DNA from: Turritopsis dohrnii
Taxonomy: Eukaryota > Cnidaria > Hydrozoa > Anthoathecata > Oceaniidae
Assembly: GCA_027922465.2 (NCBI GenBank)
Contig: BQMF02000215.1
Location: 372,001 to 436,000, forward strand
Length of the DNA stretch: 64,000 nt
Reading direction: 5' to 3'
Positions 45,319-55,218 of this stretch are shown piece after piece (position 1 is the first letter of the stretch; every line of letters begins with the position of its first letter). The notes under the pieces are model-generated. The model was not told the origin of the DNA and made no database searches. It saw only the letters and a program-made list of their open reading frames with translations. The translations under genes and the position numbers were made by a program.

Positions 45319-45576
45319 AATTCACATCATGTCTTACATTATAACTTTTTACATGAGCGAGATGAACTCGATAAGTATAGCATGTCAGCTCTTCTCCGTT
45401 GTTGCGATATTAAGTTCTTGCAATACTTCATTTCTGAAAAGCCTCGCAGGTAGAGAACACTTGCGCACGCGAAAAATAGGAAATGGTCCTCAAATTCTCG
45501 AGCTGCACACGTGCTTCGATCTTTTTGTGAACTGTGGGCCACGCGATAGCATCTATTTATTTAAAACCACAAAAAA
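45319..45576. promoter_or_regulatory. Bidirectional promoter region of the EnSpm element
   Basis: The transposase ATG (45318, minus) and the partner ATG (45577, plus) face away from each other across 258 bp. The spacer must hold both 5' UTRs and promoters. It contains CACGTG (an E-box, near 45508), GCGCACGCG near 45463 and a TATTTATTTAAAA stretch near 45554 that could serve as a TATA-like element for the plus gene. Promoter activity is inferred from the arrangement only. Confidence 0.6.
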
Positions 45577-47770
45577 ATGTCAAGAATTAGTAATTTGAGT
45601 AATTTAATCGATGGATCGTCTGACTTTTATGACAGTGAATTAGATGAGTCAGACGGCATGAGTTCTGACAAAAAGGAAGTAGCACAAAAAAATACGAAGA
45701 AGAAACTGGCTAAAAACAAGGAAAAGGAAGTCACAGAAAGGAGCAGCACCAAGAAAAAGCTGGCATACGACCAAAGCACTTTGGCAAGCTCGTCTACACC
45801 AACTCAAGGTGCTTCATCAAATATCTCTACTACATCATCACCCTTATCATTATTGGACGACTCACGTAATACACAAAGCAATGATGACGGTATGTAGTGT
45901 CTCATTTTCCTTACTGAAACATTTTGTGGTTTTGTACACCACACAAGTACATGATATACTATAACAAGGTAAAGAACAATCATTTTCAGGTCCTTTTTAC
46001 ACCCCCTACTCCCCGTCCAGGATCCCCTAGGGTCAGGGTTAGAGCTAGGTCCTACGATTAGGGTTATTTTTTATGTCCATGATGAGGGCCAACTAGCAAA
46101 AAAAATATGGCAGATGCATTGAGGTGGGTGTGAAAAGGAAATAGCGCCCATTTTCGTTGTCTTTGCTGTAAATTTGATGTCAGAGGAAGGATTTAGAAAT
46201 TTTAGCTCTGATTTTGTAGATAGAATGGATGAGGATTTACGTTCATTCATTATGCGCGTATCTCAAAACTTGGAAAACCAAAATAAAGAAATTTTAAGAC
46301 GCCTGGACTCGTTGGAAGCTAACCAGCAGCAACCTAAGCAGAAAGAAAAGATTGATGTACCAAACAATGTTAGAGTAAGTATTTTACCATGAGTTTTGAA
46401 GCCTTTCCTCAATAGATCACAAAGGACACAAAGGGAGGGGTTAATACATGTAGCCAACTGTGGATTGCAAGCTTGAATTATTTCTCATCTCTTTAGAGTG
46501 ATATCAAGTATGCTTACAAGCAACTTTCAATTCACAACTTAAATGAGTGGAATGTAGAAAATGGAAAGAGGTATAAAATATTTTCTGTTAATGTTTCATT
46601 TAATAAGCTTCTTTGTATGATGTTTTAAAACTTTAACTAAAAAACATAATTGTATGATCTGATAACTTTTAAGAAATGAATTCAGTAAATTCGATTACTG
46701 ATTATTTTATGTCCTATTTAGCACTAAGAATAATTTGGATCAAATGCATTCTTTCTTTTGTTTAGCCCATATGATGTAACTAATGAAAAAACAACCAACT
46801 TCCTAAAGAACTTTGTGCGTTCTATTAATGTGGATCTTCCAAATGTGGATAATGTTGTGAAAGGTATAATAAAGCGTCTTGATTTTTCCTGTATTGGAAG
46901 TTGAAAATTAACTATAATTGAAAAGAATCTTTTTAAGAATATCATTCCTTCCCTCATTTTAAACTTCATAACTGCTTTAAACTGCAAATCAATTGGCTAA
47001 GATATCCCATCTGTGTACATCGATATTCTCCATAAATGAATTGAAAGTAGCTGGTAGCTCCCTGTAACATGCTAGATATAGGCTTTTGCTAAGTCAACTG
47101 TTTCTTTTCTAGCTGGAATTAAAACCTACTTCGAAAGCAAAAGAACACACTTGAGGAAGACGAGAAACGGTGTTGAAAGTACAAAAGATGTTGCAAGACT
47201 TCAACGTCGTATTCATGTAAGAATTTATCAATCTTAAAACTGCAGAATCCAGTTTGAAAAAATAATGAGATGCATAAGATAAATCTGTATAAATTATGTC
47301 AATGTAGTGGGAGAATACTCTACTATTCAGGCTAAATAGAGCGGAAAATTGATAGTGATCTAATAATATAATCATAGAAATGAACTATATATGACCTTTA
47401 ATTAAGGGACATTTCTATTTTATTTAAGAAATGCAACAGAAGGAAGAAAGCATTGAGTGTGATGCAGGGAACAGATGCTGAGAAGACCAAAATATTAGAC
47501 GTACTTGTACCAGATATGATGTCTTCGGAGGAAGAAGCTGAAGACGAGGAAAAAAATGTTTACAAAGTTAAGAAGCCAACTTGGCGAACCAAAAGGTTTC
47601 AGAAGATAATAGACGAGATTGATGCCCAATACGAACAAGGTGCATCAAAACGGGCAAAGAACCAACTTGTGCCGAGAAAGCCTGGGTCACCATCGAAAAG
47701 GGCATTCAGCCCAAAACTGAAAAACCTTTCAGAAAAATATCCGGCATTGATTAGCCCTCCAGGAAAATGA
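45577..47770 (+). CDS. EnSpm partner protein, probable accessory DNA-binding protein (six exons, 373 aa)
   Basis: Exons 45577-45889, 46184-46374, 46497-46570, 46766-46863, 47113-47216 and 47429-47770. All junctions are GT-AG and the phases sum to one open frame of 374 codons. The N-terminus is low-complexity, rich in Ser, Lys and Asp (a KKKLAKNKEKEVTE patch). Residues 105-170 form a probable coiled coil (LRSFIMRVSQNLENQNKEIL, RRLDSLEANQQQ). A conserved core follows: TNFLKNFVRSINVDLPNVDN, AGIKTYFESKRTHLRKTRNG, VARLQRRIHKCNRRKKALSV. An acidic then basic tail comes last. The YF(E/K)SKR...R..RR.R..RRK pattern resembles C14orf93-like proteins seen beside animal EnSpm transposases. A role in binding the subterminal repeats is inferred by analogy with plant TNPA. 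An AATAAA lies at 47864. Confidence 0.82.
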
Positions 47771-47863
47771 ATATTTTCTAGTTGTTGGAACTGTTGAAGG
47801 CAATGTCATAATACATTTTTCAATAGTATATTCTAGGTTCCGGCTGTATACAAGGTTTTTTTT

Positions 47864-47869
47864 AATAAA
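47864..47869 (+). terminator. Polyadenylation signal of the partner gene
   Basis: AATAAA about 94 bp after the TGA at 47768-47770, before the right subterminal repeats. Confidence 0.6.
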
Positions 47870-47959
47870 GCATTTTAATAATGATTATGTTCTTTATTAC
47901 CAAATTCCCGCGTGTTTAAGCCTAGCCAAAATTCGACAACTAGCGAACCGTTACAGAAA

Positions 47960-48345
47960 TCTACCCTGTAAAAACCTGGAGGTTTTCGAAAAAGCGCAAA
48001 ACAGGAAAATGTCATGTTTGATGTGAAAAATCTGCAGAAAAACTAGATGTTTGAGAAGTTTCCGAAACGTATCCTGAAAATATCTGATAAAAAAAACTCC
48101 ATGTTTAGGGAGTTTCCGTTAACAACATGGTGTTTCTTTGACGTTCTCATTGAAAACACCTGATGTTTTTATGATGTTAACATCTAGGAAAACTTGGTGT
48201 TATCTCGAAGTTTCCAATTCAGAAAACAGCAACATTCCTGAAAGGAAAACTTGATGAATATGTGATGTTTCTCTGCGACAGATTTTTCCAGAAACAAAAG
48301 AAAACTTGAAGTTTGCCTGACGAAATCTCAAATTTTCTGCTGCAG
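47960..48345. repeat. Right subterminal repeat array of the EnSpm element
   Basis: Many copies of (G/A)TGTTT and AACATGGTGTTT-type units (near 48016, 48046, 48099, 48123, 48163, 48202, 48262), mirroring the left array. Likely protein-binding sites for transposition. Confidence 0.68.
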
Positions 48346-48368
48346 AAAACACAATTTTTCCCCCAGTG

Positions 48369-49735
48369 ACAACTTTACGGAACATATTGTTCATTTAACA
48401 AGAAAAGGTATTGTATGCTTTGACATAAGTGCTATGCTGGAAGAGGAGAGAATGACATTGCCAGTACTACAACGTCGATGATGGAAAGAATTTTTAACAA
48501 TTATCCTGCCATTAAAAAGTTGTACTTTGGTTTGACTCGTGCGTCACACAAAATGGAAACAGTTATGTCTGTTCTGTCCTTCAAGAGTTTATTATTCGAC
48601 ATTAAGAGATAGTTATAATCGAACAGAGGTTTTGTGAACCTAGTCGTTCTAGCATTCAAGAAGTTGATAATGTTCATAGTCAACTTGACAAGGCCGTCGC
48701 TCCAGTAGAGATATTTTCTCCACTTGGGTGTTCATGGTAATACAAGTGCAATCAGACAGCATTAAGAACTTCATTCAAGTTGCTGCATTGCTTATCTGTT
48801 CCGTATTTTTCAATTAAAACAGTTGTTCATTGCAAAAACACCCCGAACCATGTCTTCTATAAAGAAAACTTTACCGACTCTTTTAAACATGCTAAACTGA
48901 AAAAGAGTCAACAAACCAGAAAGTCTACCCAAACATCTCCAGAAATCCCGTTTGCAAAAGTTAGCAGATTGGTTTCAAACGCAATAAAAAGACGATCTTG
49001 AGAGTATGTTTGCCTCTATGCCTCCTATTGATGTTGCTTTTTGTAAGACTACATTAAAGTGAAAAAAGATAAGTTTGGTACCGTTTTATGCAATTTATAT
49101 TTTAAAACTGCGTATTTAAAGAATGCGTTAAAACTTTTAGGGTGAACATTGGCTATTTTGCAATTGATTAATGTCCTTTGTTGATTAATGTAATATTTGC
49201 ATAACATTAATTTTTGTGATTATATTTAAACCACAGAATTTGAATGCACTTTTAAAGCTTAATCAGTATCTTATTATTGATAAATCACTTCCACGTTAGC
49301 CATTTTGAAAATACAATAAAAACGATCTCCACTTTTTACAGGATAATCAAACAGCGGTTTCAGGGCAAATGAACAACTTCGTATCAACCTGTACACGAAA
49401 TAAGCCGTATTTGCTTGGATTATGGAGATAGCACATAATAATTTTAACGCGTTATCACGAATAAGGAGATCAAACAAGATCAGACTGTCGTTTGAAGGAG
49501 ATTTTGCACTTTTTTCGGAGAGAGCTCACGGAGGAAGATCGAAATAATCCTGAAAAGCTTGAAAACAATCGGAGCTTATTTTTTCCAAAAATGCAGATAG
49601 AACAAATTAACTATCACCTAACGTAATGTTATGAAAGCTTCAATCAACTGCCTAAGCTGCCAACGATTATCTCCAGTTGACTTGAAGAATCACAAAATAT
49701 TATGTATATCGTCTTAATAGTTGTTTTGCAATGGA
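48369..49735. other. Intergenic, no gene recognised
   Basis: A short frame near 48480-48610 (MERIFNNYPAIKKLYFG) and another at 48780-49001 (KKSQQTRKSTQTSPEI) have no recognisable domain. They may be remnants of transposon proteins. Confidence 0.4.
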
Positions 49736-50330
49736 ATGAAGAAAAAGATATGCAAATGATGCGACAAATGACAGCTAGTGGAATTTTCTCCTTTAAATCT
49801 GGAAGCAGAGAGCGTGGTCCAGTCTGGCAAAAGGTTGCAGCCATTTTGAATTCAATGTGTGAGTTTAAAATATGGTGAATTTAAGGTCAGTAAGGGATCG
49901 CTTCACTACTATTAAAGTACAAAGCTAAAAACAATAAGGAAACAAAAAGTTCTGGAATTGGAGATGAAGAACCAATTGAATATGACATTTTACTTGAAGA
50001 TTTAATTGAAATGAGAGATGACTGTAATTTAAAACATGAACTAGCTGCAGAGGAAAGAAAAAAGTCTGCCAATGTTGAACGGCAAAAAGCGCTAGAGGTT
50101 AGATAATTAGCTATGGAGCGAACGAGAAACAAAGAAGCGAAATAATGTTGAAAATGAAGAACCAACTTCTTCAAAGAGAAATAGACGTTCTGGATCTGAG
50201 ACTTTAGACTTTCTACAACAAAAGATCGACCATGTTAAAGAATTACAGAAACAAAAGGAAGCAAGAAAATCAAACAGCAAACATGCTGACAGCTTTTCAA
50301 CCGAATATGCAGCAGCAAGCAATGCAACAT
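49736..50330 (+). pseudogene. Harbinger-associated MYB/SANT-like protein relic
   Basis: Plus-strand blocks SGIFSFKSGSRERGPVWQKV then AAILN, VNLRSVRDRFTTI, KYKAKNNKETKSSGIGDEEP, IEYDILLEDLIEM and, after frame changes, RRSGSETLDFLQQKIDHVKE. The GSRERG...W..VA..LN...RSVRDR...L..KY/FK pattern is the MYB/SANT-like DNA-binding partner of PIF/Harbinger transposases. Frameshifts (near 49860, 49918) and stops (50104) make it a pseudogene. The transposase relic at 55219-56220 may come from the same element. Confidence 0.75.
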
Positions 50331-50504
50331 AAACCTGTTAGGGTAATAAACCAACAATAATACAAATTTCAAATGCTTATAACAATGGTTACTGCAAGTA
50401 GAGATAAAAATGAAAGTTAAATCTTTGGTATGATTTTCAAATTTAAATTTTGTGATGCAGGTCAAATCTTCCATTGAGAAGAATTTTTACAATTCATATT
50501 CAAA

Positions 50505-50746
50505 ACAAGAGCCAGATGGCGCAAAACGGTAGCAGCAAAAGTACTTGCCACAAGAATACTTTTAAATTTGAAATTTTACTTAAAGTTCTTAAACGTTCTG
50601 TAAACGTTATTTCATGAGATATCTTACTGGTGGAAAACAGGCATAAACGATATTATAATGTTTAAAATTACTAACTCGTGTAAATAGGGTCTAATCGCAA
50701 CACACCAGCAATTTAATTTATTAGAAGACAAAAGAATTATACATGC
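50505..50746 (-). repeat. Repeat X, right half, interrupted copy
   Basis: Reverse complement of 19676-19918. It breaks off at TTATACATGC (50737-50746), where the 3.67-kb element begins. The other half continues at 54418. Confidence 0.88.
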
Positions 50747-50786
50747 CAACCTCGAACCCAGGGTTTCTTGCCTTTTCGATATACGG

Positions 50787-50888
50787 ATGGCGGCGAAGAA
50801 GACCCTGGTCCCGGCTGCTGCGTTCTCTGATTTCATTGTTTCAGCAGGATTCTCGAATAATTTAAGCAGCGCGTTGTTTATCAAAATG
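50787..50888 (+). CDS. Possible first exon starting inside the terminal repeat
   Basis: ATG at 50787 lies in the 73-bp inverted repeat. It opens 34 codons (MAAKKTLVPAAAF, SDFIVSAGF, NNLSSALFIKM) up to a donor-like ATG|GTAAAC at 50889. The opposite terminal repeat encodes the same MAAKKTLVPAA start on the minus strand, followed by QNQQYKCGF and a stop. I do not recognise the peptide. No following exon was found in the 1.2 kb before R copy E, so it may be a relic. Confidence 0.3.
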
Positions 50889-52138
50889 GTAAACGCAGAA
50901 GCGAGAATTAAAGTCCGAGCACGTGGTTTGGAAGAGAAAATTTTATAAATTCATTGTTTTTGGAAAACCATTATATTTTTGTTTTTTCTTAATTGGCATA
51001 CATTCCAACTTATCAACCCTTCATCTACATGTGTTTTTGGACAAACTTGATAGGATAATAATGATTTTAATAAAATATTTTTTAGTTAAAAAAGGCTGGC
51101 AGTGTGACTTTTAGTTCTCTGACTAATTTGTGCCGTTCCTTCCCCATAATTTTCAAGTGGCATATCAGTTGACTGATGAATATAATTTTTTAGTTAAATG
51201 TACGAAGAGTTTTTGAAAATTACTCCTAAAAAAAGTCTATTCTCGAAAACCTAGAGTTGGAGATTGTGCAGTCTTACTGTTACTGACAACAGCTTTTTGT
51301 TGAAAGTACAATCTGTGTCTGGTGAAAAGAAAAAACTTAAGCAGGAAAATCTCAATGATATGTGGTGTAAACATACATGTTGGTGACGGCTTTTCAGAAA
51401 CTATATTTCTTGGAGAAAACCTTAAATCAGAGAAGTCAAATTGAATAAAGACAAAAATTTTCCATTAAACGAATGTCTGCTGGTTCACCTGAAACCAGCA
51501 CGTAACCACCTGCAAAATCAATGGTTACTACAATAGAATCGAAAAAGCATCTTAATTTTGACAAAACACAATCTTCCTTTACAAATTTAAACACCAATAA
51601 AAAAGTCAACATACATACATCTGCATATCATAAACACTATGATGAAATCATAACTATGTCAATAACACTGATGCAAAAAAAAAAAAAATCCGGTCAGCTT
51701 TAAATACAAAACAACCATTGGCCATTGTTGGGGTCATTAACGATCATTGCTCACACATATATACTTTTGGGTATAAAACGAAATATTTCCAAAGAAAACA
51801 TCAATTTAAAAAGTTTGTGTCAGAAAAGGTTCGCCATCAGTCTTGAAACAACTGCATATGAAGGGTTAACACAATTCGATTTTAGTACAACGTCTAATAC
51901 AGTTTTGCAGCAAAAATGTAAGGTTTGCTGTTACTGGTATATAAAACCCAATTAAAAAGCAAATATTATGTAAAATAAATAGCTACATTTACATTTTTAT
52001 AGTTTAGTTTGTAATTGTCATTGATCTTAATTCTGACTTCCTAATTCCAAAGGTGAAAATAGAAATAAAGATCATGATTATAACAGTGTAGAATTTTTTG
52101 TTTTAGTTTGATCCACAGTGATGTGCAGTGTTTTTAAT
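50889..52138. other. Interior of the 3.67-kb element, no gene recognised
   Basis: Short frames only. Some stretches (for example near 51200-51350) have higher coding-like composition but contain stops and no motif. Confidence 0.4.
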
Positions 52139-52212
52139 TGCCCCCGCAGCGAGCGTAAGCGAGCGAGGAGGCATAGTAGTTTCACGAGATAGGCGAATGT
52201 CAGTTTCCGATT

Positions 52213-52262
<50 letters not shown>

Positions 52263-53357
52263 CCAACTTTCGTGTTGACGTTACACGGTGGAATGCAATT
52301 ATTAGCTGACTTTGCTTTTTTTCCATTTCAAAGCATGGTACTGTAAGTGGGAGAGACAGAATGTTTTTTCGTATCTCTTTCCTAATTTATTATTGTATTA
52401 TACTATGTTATTTAGGAAGATCGTATGCTAAAATTGCTTAGATATTTTTCGTGTTACTTTTGTGTTGTTTTAGTGAAGTGAACGACAAGGATTTTGAAGC
52501 ACAGCTTGAAATCTGAAATTTTGCCAACCATACATTTTATTTTTGTATATATATGTTTTAGCTCTAAATATTTCATTCAATAAACTTTGTTCAACGCACT
52601 AATTTTTGGCAAAGATTTTAATTGGATTTCTGTGTATGCAAGAAAGCTATATTACAAATTGTCTTTCTTCGTGTTTTTCTATTTTAACTGTCCTCCTCGC
52701 ACCAAACCTAATCATACTAGTGTGTGATCATGATCAGTAAAAGCTTTTTACATTTTCTTGTTGTTTTTTTTTATAAACATTGGCTACTTTTTGTTTTGAA
52801 TCAAAGTCTAAAACGCAGATTTCTAATGGATTTTTTGCTTTGATTTTTTTTTAAAAAAAGTTTGTTTTTTTTCTTTTGGCTCTTACAGAATTTCTTTAAC
52901 AAATCTTGTTTTGATTATAAAATACGTATCCATGGTTTCAGTTCACACATTTCTTTTGTTTGTAGCAAATACTTTCTGATATTACTTGTTAAGCCTTTAT
53001 TACACTTTTTGAAAGGTATATTAGCATCAATAAAAAAAAAGTTATCCTAAAGAAAGTTTAACTCAATTACAACGTAAGTGAAAAACCGTGAAGACCATCC
53101 GTCAAGGAGTTTTCAAATCTGATCTCCCATTTCGAAATGATCATGCTCGCAATTCTTCTTGTTTTTATTGTGTTTAGTTTATACAATGTTAACAAAAGTT
53201 TAAATGTATATATTTGTTTCTGTGTAAAGACTTGCAAAAACATTCATCTGAATTTTTTTGAGTTTTCGGACAAAAATTTGTTTTTGTTTCCGTTGTATAG
53301 CTTGCAATGTATAGCTTGCTGTGTGTACACATTGGAATGCTTGAGCGCGGGGGCATT
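52139..53357 (+). repeat. Repeat R, copy E (longest), with (ATC)n run
   Basis: The most complete R copy: starts TGCCCCCGCAGCGAGCG, has about 14 ATC units at 52219-52260, GATGACGTTACACGG-type block, TGTGATCATGATCAG, GGATGG-type middle shared with copy D, and ends GAGCGCGGGGGCATT. The (ATC)n run gives a spurious poly-His frame. The ends share an inverted TGCCCCCGC core, like a DNA element with very short terminal repeats. Nested in the 3.67-kb element. Confidence 0.82.
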
Positions 53358-53621
53358 TTTTAGCTAAAGCTACATGCTAGTTTAAAAATATTTTGAACTT
53401 GCTTTGACTTACATTCCATATTGTTTGTTATTCTGAATTAGGAACATTGACAGTACTACTTTATTATAAATATTATATAAAGAGCTAGATATCTTATTTA
53501 TATATGAATTATGTTATGTTTAATGTTTGATGATATCCACAAAGCGAAGTCGAAGACCATGTTTTTTATGATAAAAAACCAAAATGCAGTAGAAATTTTC
53601 AAATAACAATATATTTCTTAC

Positions 53622-54145
53622 CACGACTCGATGCAATGTGTGCTTCACCAATGACCACAGCCACAACATTATATCTTGATATACTTGGCTCCAAAATAGT
53701 TTTAAAGTTTTTTCATTAAGAGCCCCCTCAGGATGACAGAAAACAATTTAAGCTTTCCCTCCCAGAATCTACGGGGGAAAATGTTATATCATTTTCTTCC
53801 TCATAATTACTACAGTTAACTTCTGAAAAAAATATTATCTGTAACAAATTCTCTTCCTGCATTACTCTTAGGAATACCAATCTTGTTTAAAAAATTCATC
53901 TGGTTTTCAATGGTCGAATTTAGGGGACTAATAACGATAACTATGTTTGAAATTTTTCTACTTCGTAAAAAGCTAAGAAGCAACTGATAAATCAAGATTT
54001 CCCATAACCAGTTGTTAAAACAGCAATAAATAACATCTCTTTCAAATAACAAATGTTCAAAACAAACAATTTGTTTAGGTTTGAAGCAAATATTATCAAG
54101 GTTGCACGATAACAAAGCAAGTTGCAGCCTTTCAAAAAGCTTCAC
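53622..54145 (-). pseudogene. RecQ-like superfamily II helicase relic
   Basis: Minus-strand reading LALLSCNLDNICFKPKQIVC, FEHLLFERDVI, then a destroyed Walker A region (YCCFNNWLWEILIYQLL in place of a GTGYGKSLIYQL-type motif), IVIVISPLNSTIENQMNFL and NKIGIP. A shifted stretch NVVAVVIGEAHIASSRG follows, where the DEAH box has become GEAH. The overall order (KPKQ, Walker A, SPL..L..DQ, DEAH) matches RecQ-type helicases that are numerous in cnidarian genomes. Catalytic residues are lost and the frame is broken. It lies inside the inverted-repeat element and is probably former cargo. Confidence 0.7.
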
Positions 54146-54417
54146 AACATTTCCATGTTTATTAACTCGTGAACCCTTCTCTTCAGATCTTTCGGTTTGA
54201 AATACTTAAGGTTCGCCGTCTACTTATTATTTTTCACATAATTTATGCAGAACTTGCTTACTCGAAGAAGCAACTATGAAAATGTGGGGCTTACTGAGGC
54301 AAATATTGCATAAATTAAAATCCACACTTATACTGTTGATTTTGAGCAGCCGGGACCAGGGTCTTCTTCGCCGCCATCCGTATATCGAAAAGGCAAGAAA
54401 CCCTGGGTTCGAGGTTG

Positions 54418-54612
54418 TTATACATGCATGAGCTGTTTATAACGTACGTTTTTTTTATAAGAAAAAAATGTAAAAAAAAAAATGTATGTTTTGAATTATA
54501 ATTTTTTGAAACCGAAAATGAATTCAAACAGATAACTGCCTTTTTTTAACTCGATTTTTGAAAACCTTGATGTTCAAAGACAGAACAGATAGCTAACAAA
54601 CGTAGAAAGTAA
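54418..54612 (-). repeat. Repeat X, left half, interrupted copy
   Basis: Reverse complement of about 19475-19686, starting with the duplicated TTATACATGC. It directly abuts repeat Y at 54613. Confidence 0.85.
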
Positions 54613-54913
54613 TAAGAAAGTCTGATCTGTGCTTTACTGACACGAAAAACATATCTATTTTCAAGTGCCAAAGTTCATTGATTCAGTACCATAAAAGTAA
54701 CTAAAAGTCCCAGTTTTATGTAGACCTATTTGACTAATATCCATTCCTTCATCAATTAAGTGATAAAATATCAAAGAAAACGTATTTTAAATGTATGTGA
54801 TTGAAAACCTTCGAAAATTCAAAAGGCTGCGTTCGTTCATTAGAATGTATATTGAGTTTTTAGTGGGGACTCCCATACTCTAAATCGTAGGCTAAAAACT
54901 GCCGTTTCGGCCG

Positions 54914-54958
<45 letters not shown>

Positions 54959-55015
54959 GAGTCCAAGGGTGTTTTAATACGGTATTCGCTTACGCTGCTA
55001 CCGTAATAACTGTGT
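54613..55015 (-). repeat. Repeat Y, copy 2, with (AGT)n microsatellite
   Basis: Inverse of 16712-17119, with about 14 AGT units at 54915-54957 in place of the CTC/CTA mixture. It ends GCTACCGTAATAAC near 55011. Confidence 0.8.
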
Positions 55016-55218
55016 TTTTTGATGTTTGTTATTTGTAAGAAGTTATGTTCTTGGAAAGATTTTGAAGAATTTTGGGAAAACATTGTATTTTTCTTCGGAA
55101 ATTTAATATTTTGTTATTATTTTTTATAGTGTTAGTTTTTGCTGGCATTTTGTTCATAGTTATATACGCAAATACTGAAAATATTCTTGCAGTGTTGATT
55201 GCTCCAAAATAACTGGAA

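Larger units (their letters stand above)
35417..48368. mobile_element. 12.95-kb EnSpm/CACTA-type DNA transposon with three genes
   Basis: The left terminus CACTGCGGGAAATATTGAGT then TTTCTG and the reversed right terminus CACTGGGGGAAAAATTGTGT then TTTCTG match at about 23 of 26 positions and begin with CACTG, as in animal CACTA elements. Flanking triplets ATA (left) and ACA (right) differ by one base, so the target duplication is imperfect. Subterminal regions contain many copies of AACATGATGTT-like motifs. Inside are a transposase gene (minus, 39452-45318), a divergent partner gene (plus, 45577-47770) and a pseudokinase gene (minus, 36573-38539). All three are open across their exons, so the element may be young or recently active. 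Later insertions occupy the first transposase intron. Confidence 0.88.
50747..54417. mobile_element. 3.67-kb element with perfect 73-bp inverted repeats and 10-bp target duplication
   Basis: The first 73 bp (50747-50819, beginning CAACCTCGAACCCAGGGTTT) are an exact reverse complement of 54345-54417. TTATACATGC occurs exactly on both sides (50737-50746 and 54418-54427), and repeat X at 19475-19918 shows the site with one copy. A 10-bp duplication and long inverted repeats indicate a Mutator-like element. No MuDR-type transposase was recognised. Content: a possible first exon starting inside the left repeat (50787-50888), R copy E (52139-53357) and a decayed helicase (53622-54145). Identical inverted repeats suggest recent movement, although the helicase inside is broken. 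Confidence 0.85.

Noticed and set aside
52128..52346. Poly-histidine frame (and poly-aspartate frame on the other strand)
   Set aside because: Produced solely by the (ATC)n microsatellite inside repeat R; not conserved in other R copies.
54892..55083. Poly-tyrosine frame
   Set aside because: Translation of the (AGT)n run in repeat Y.
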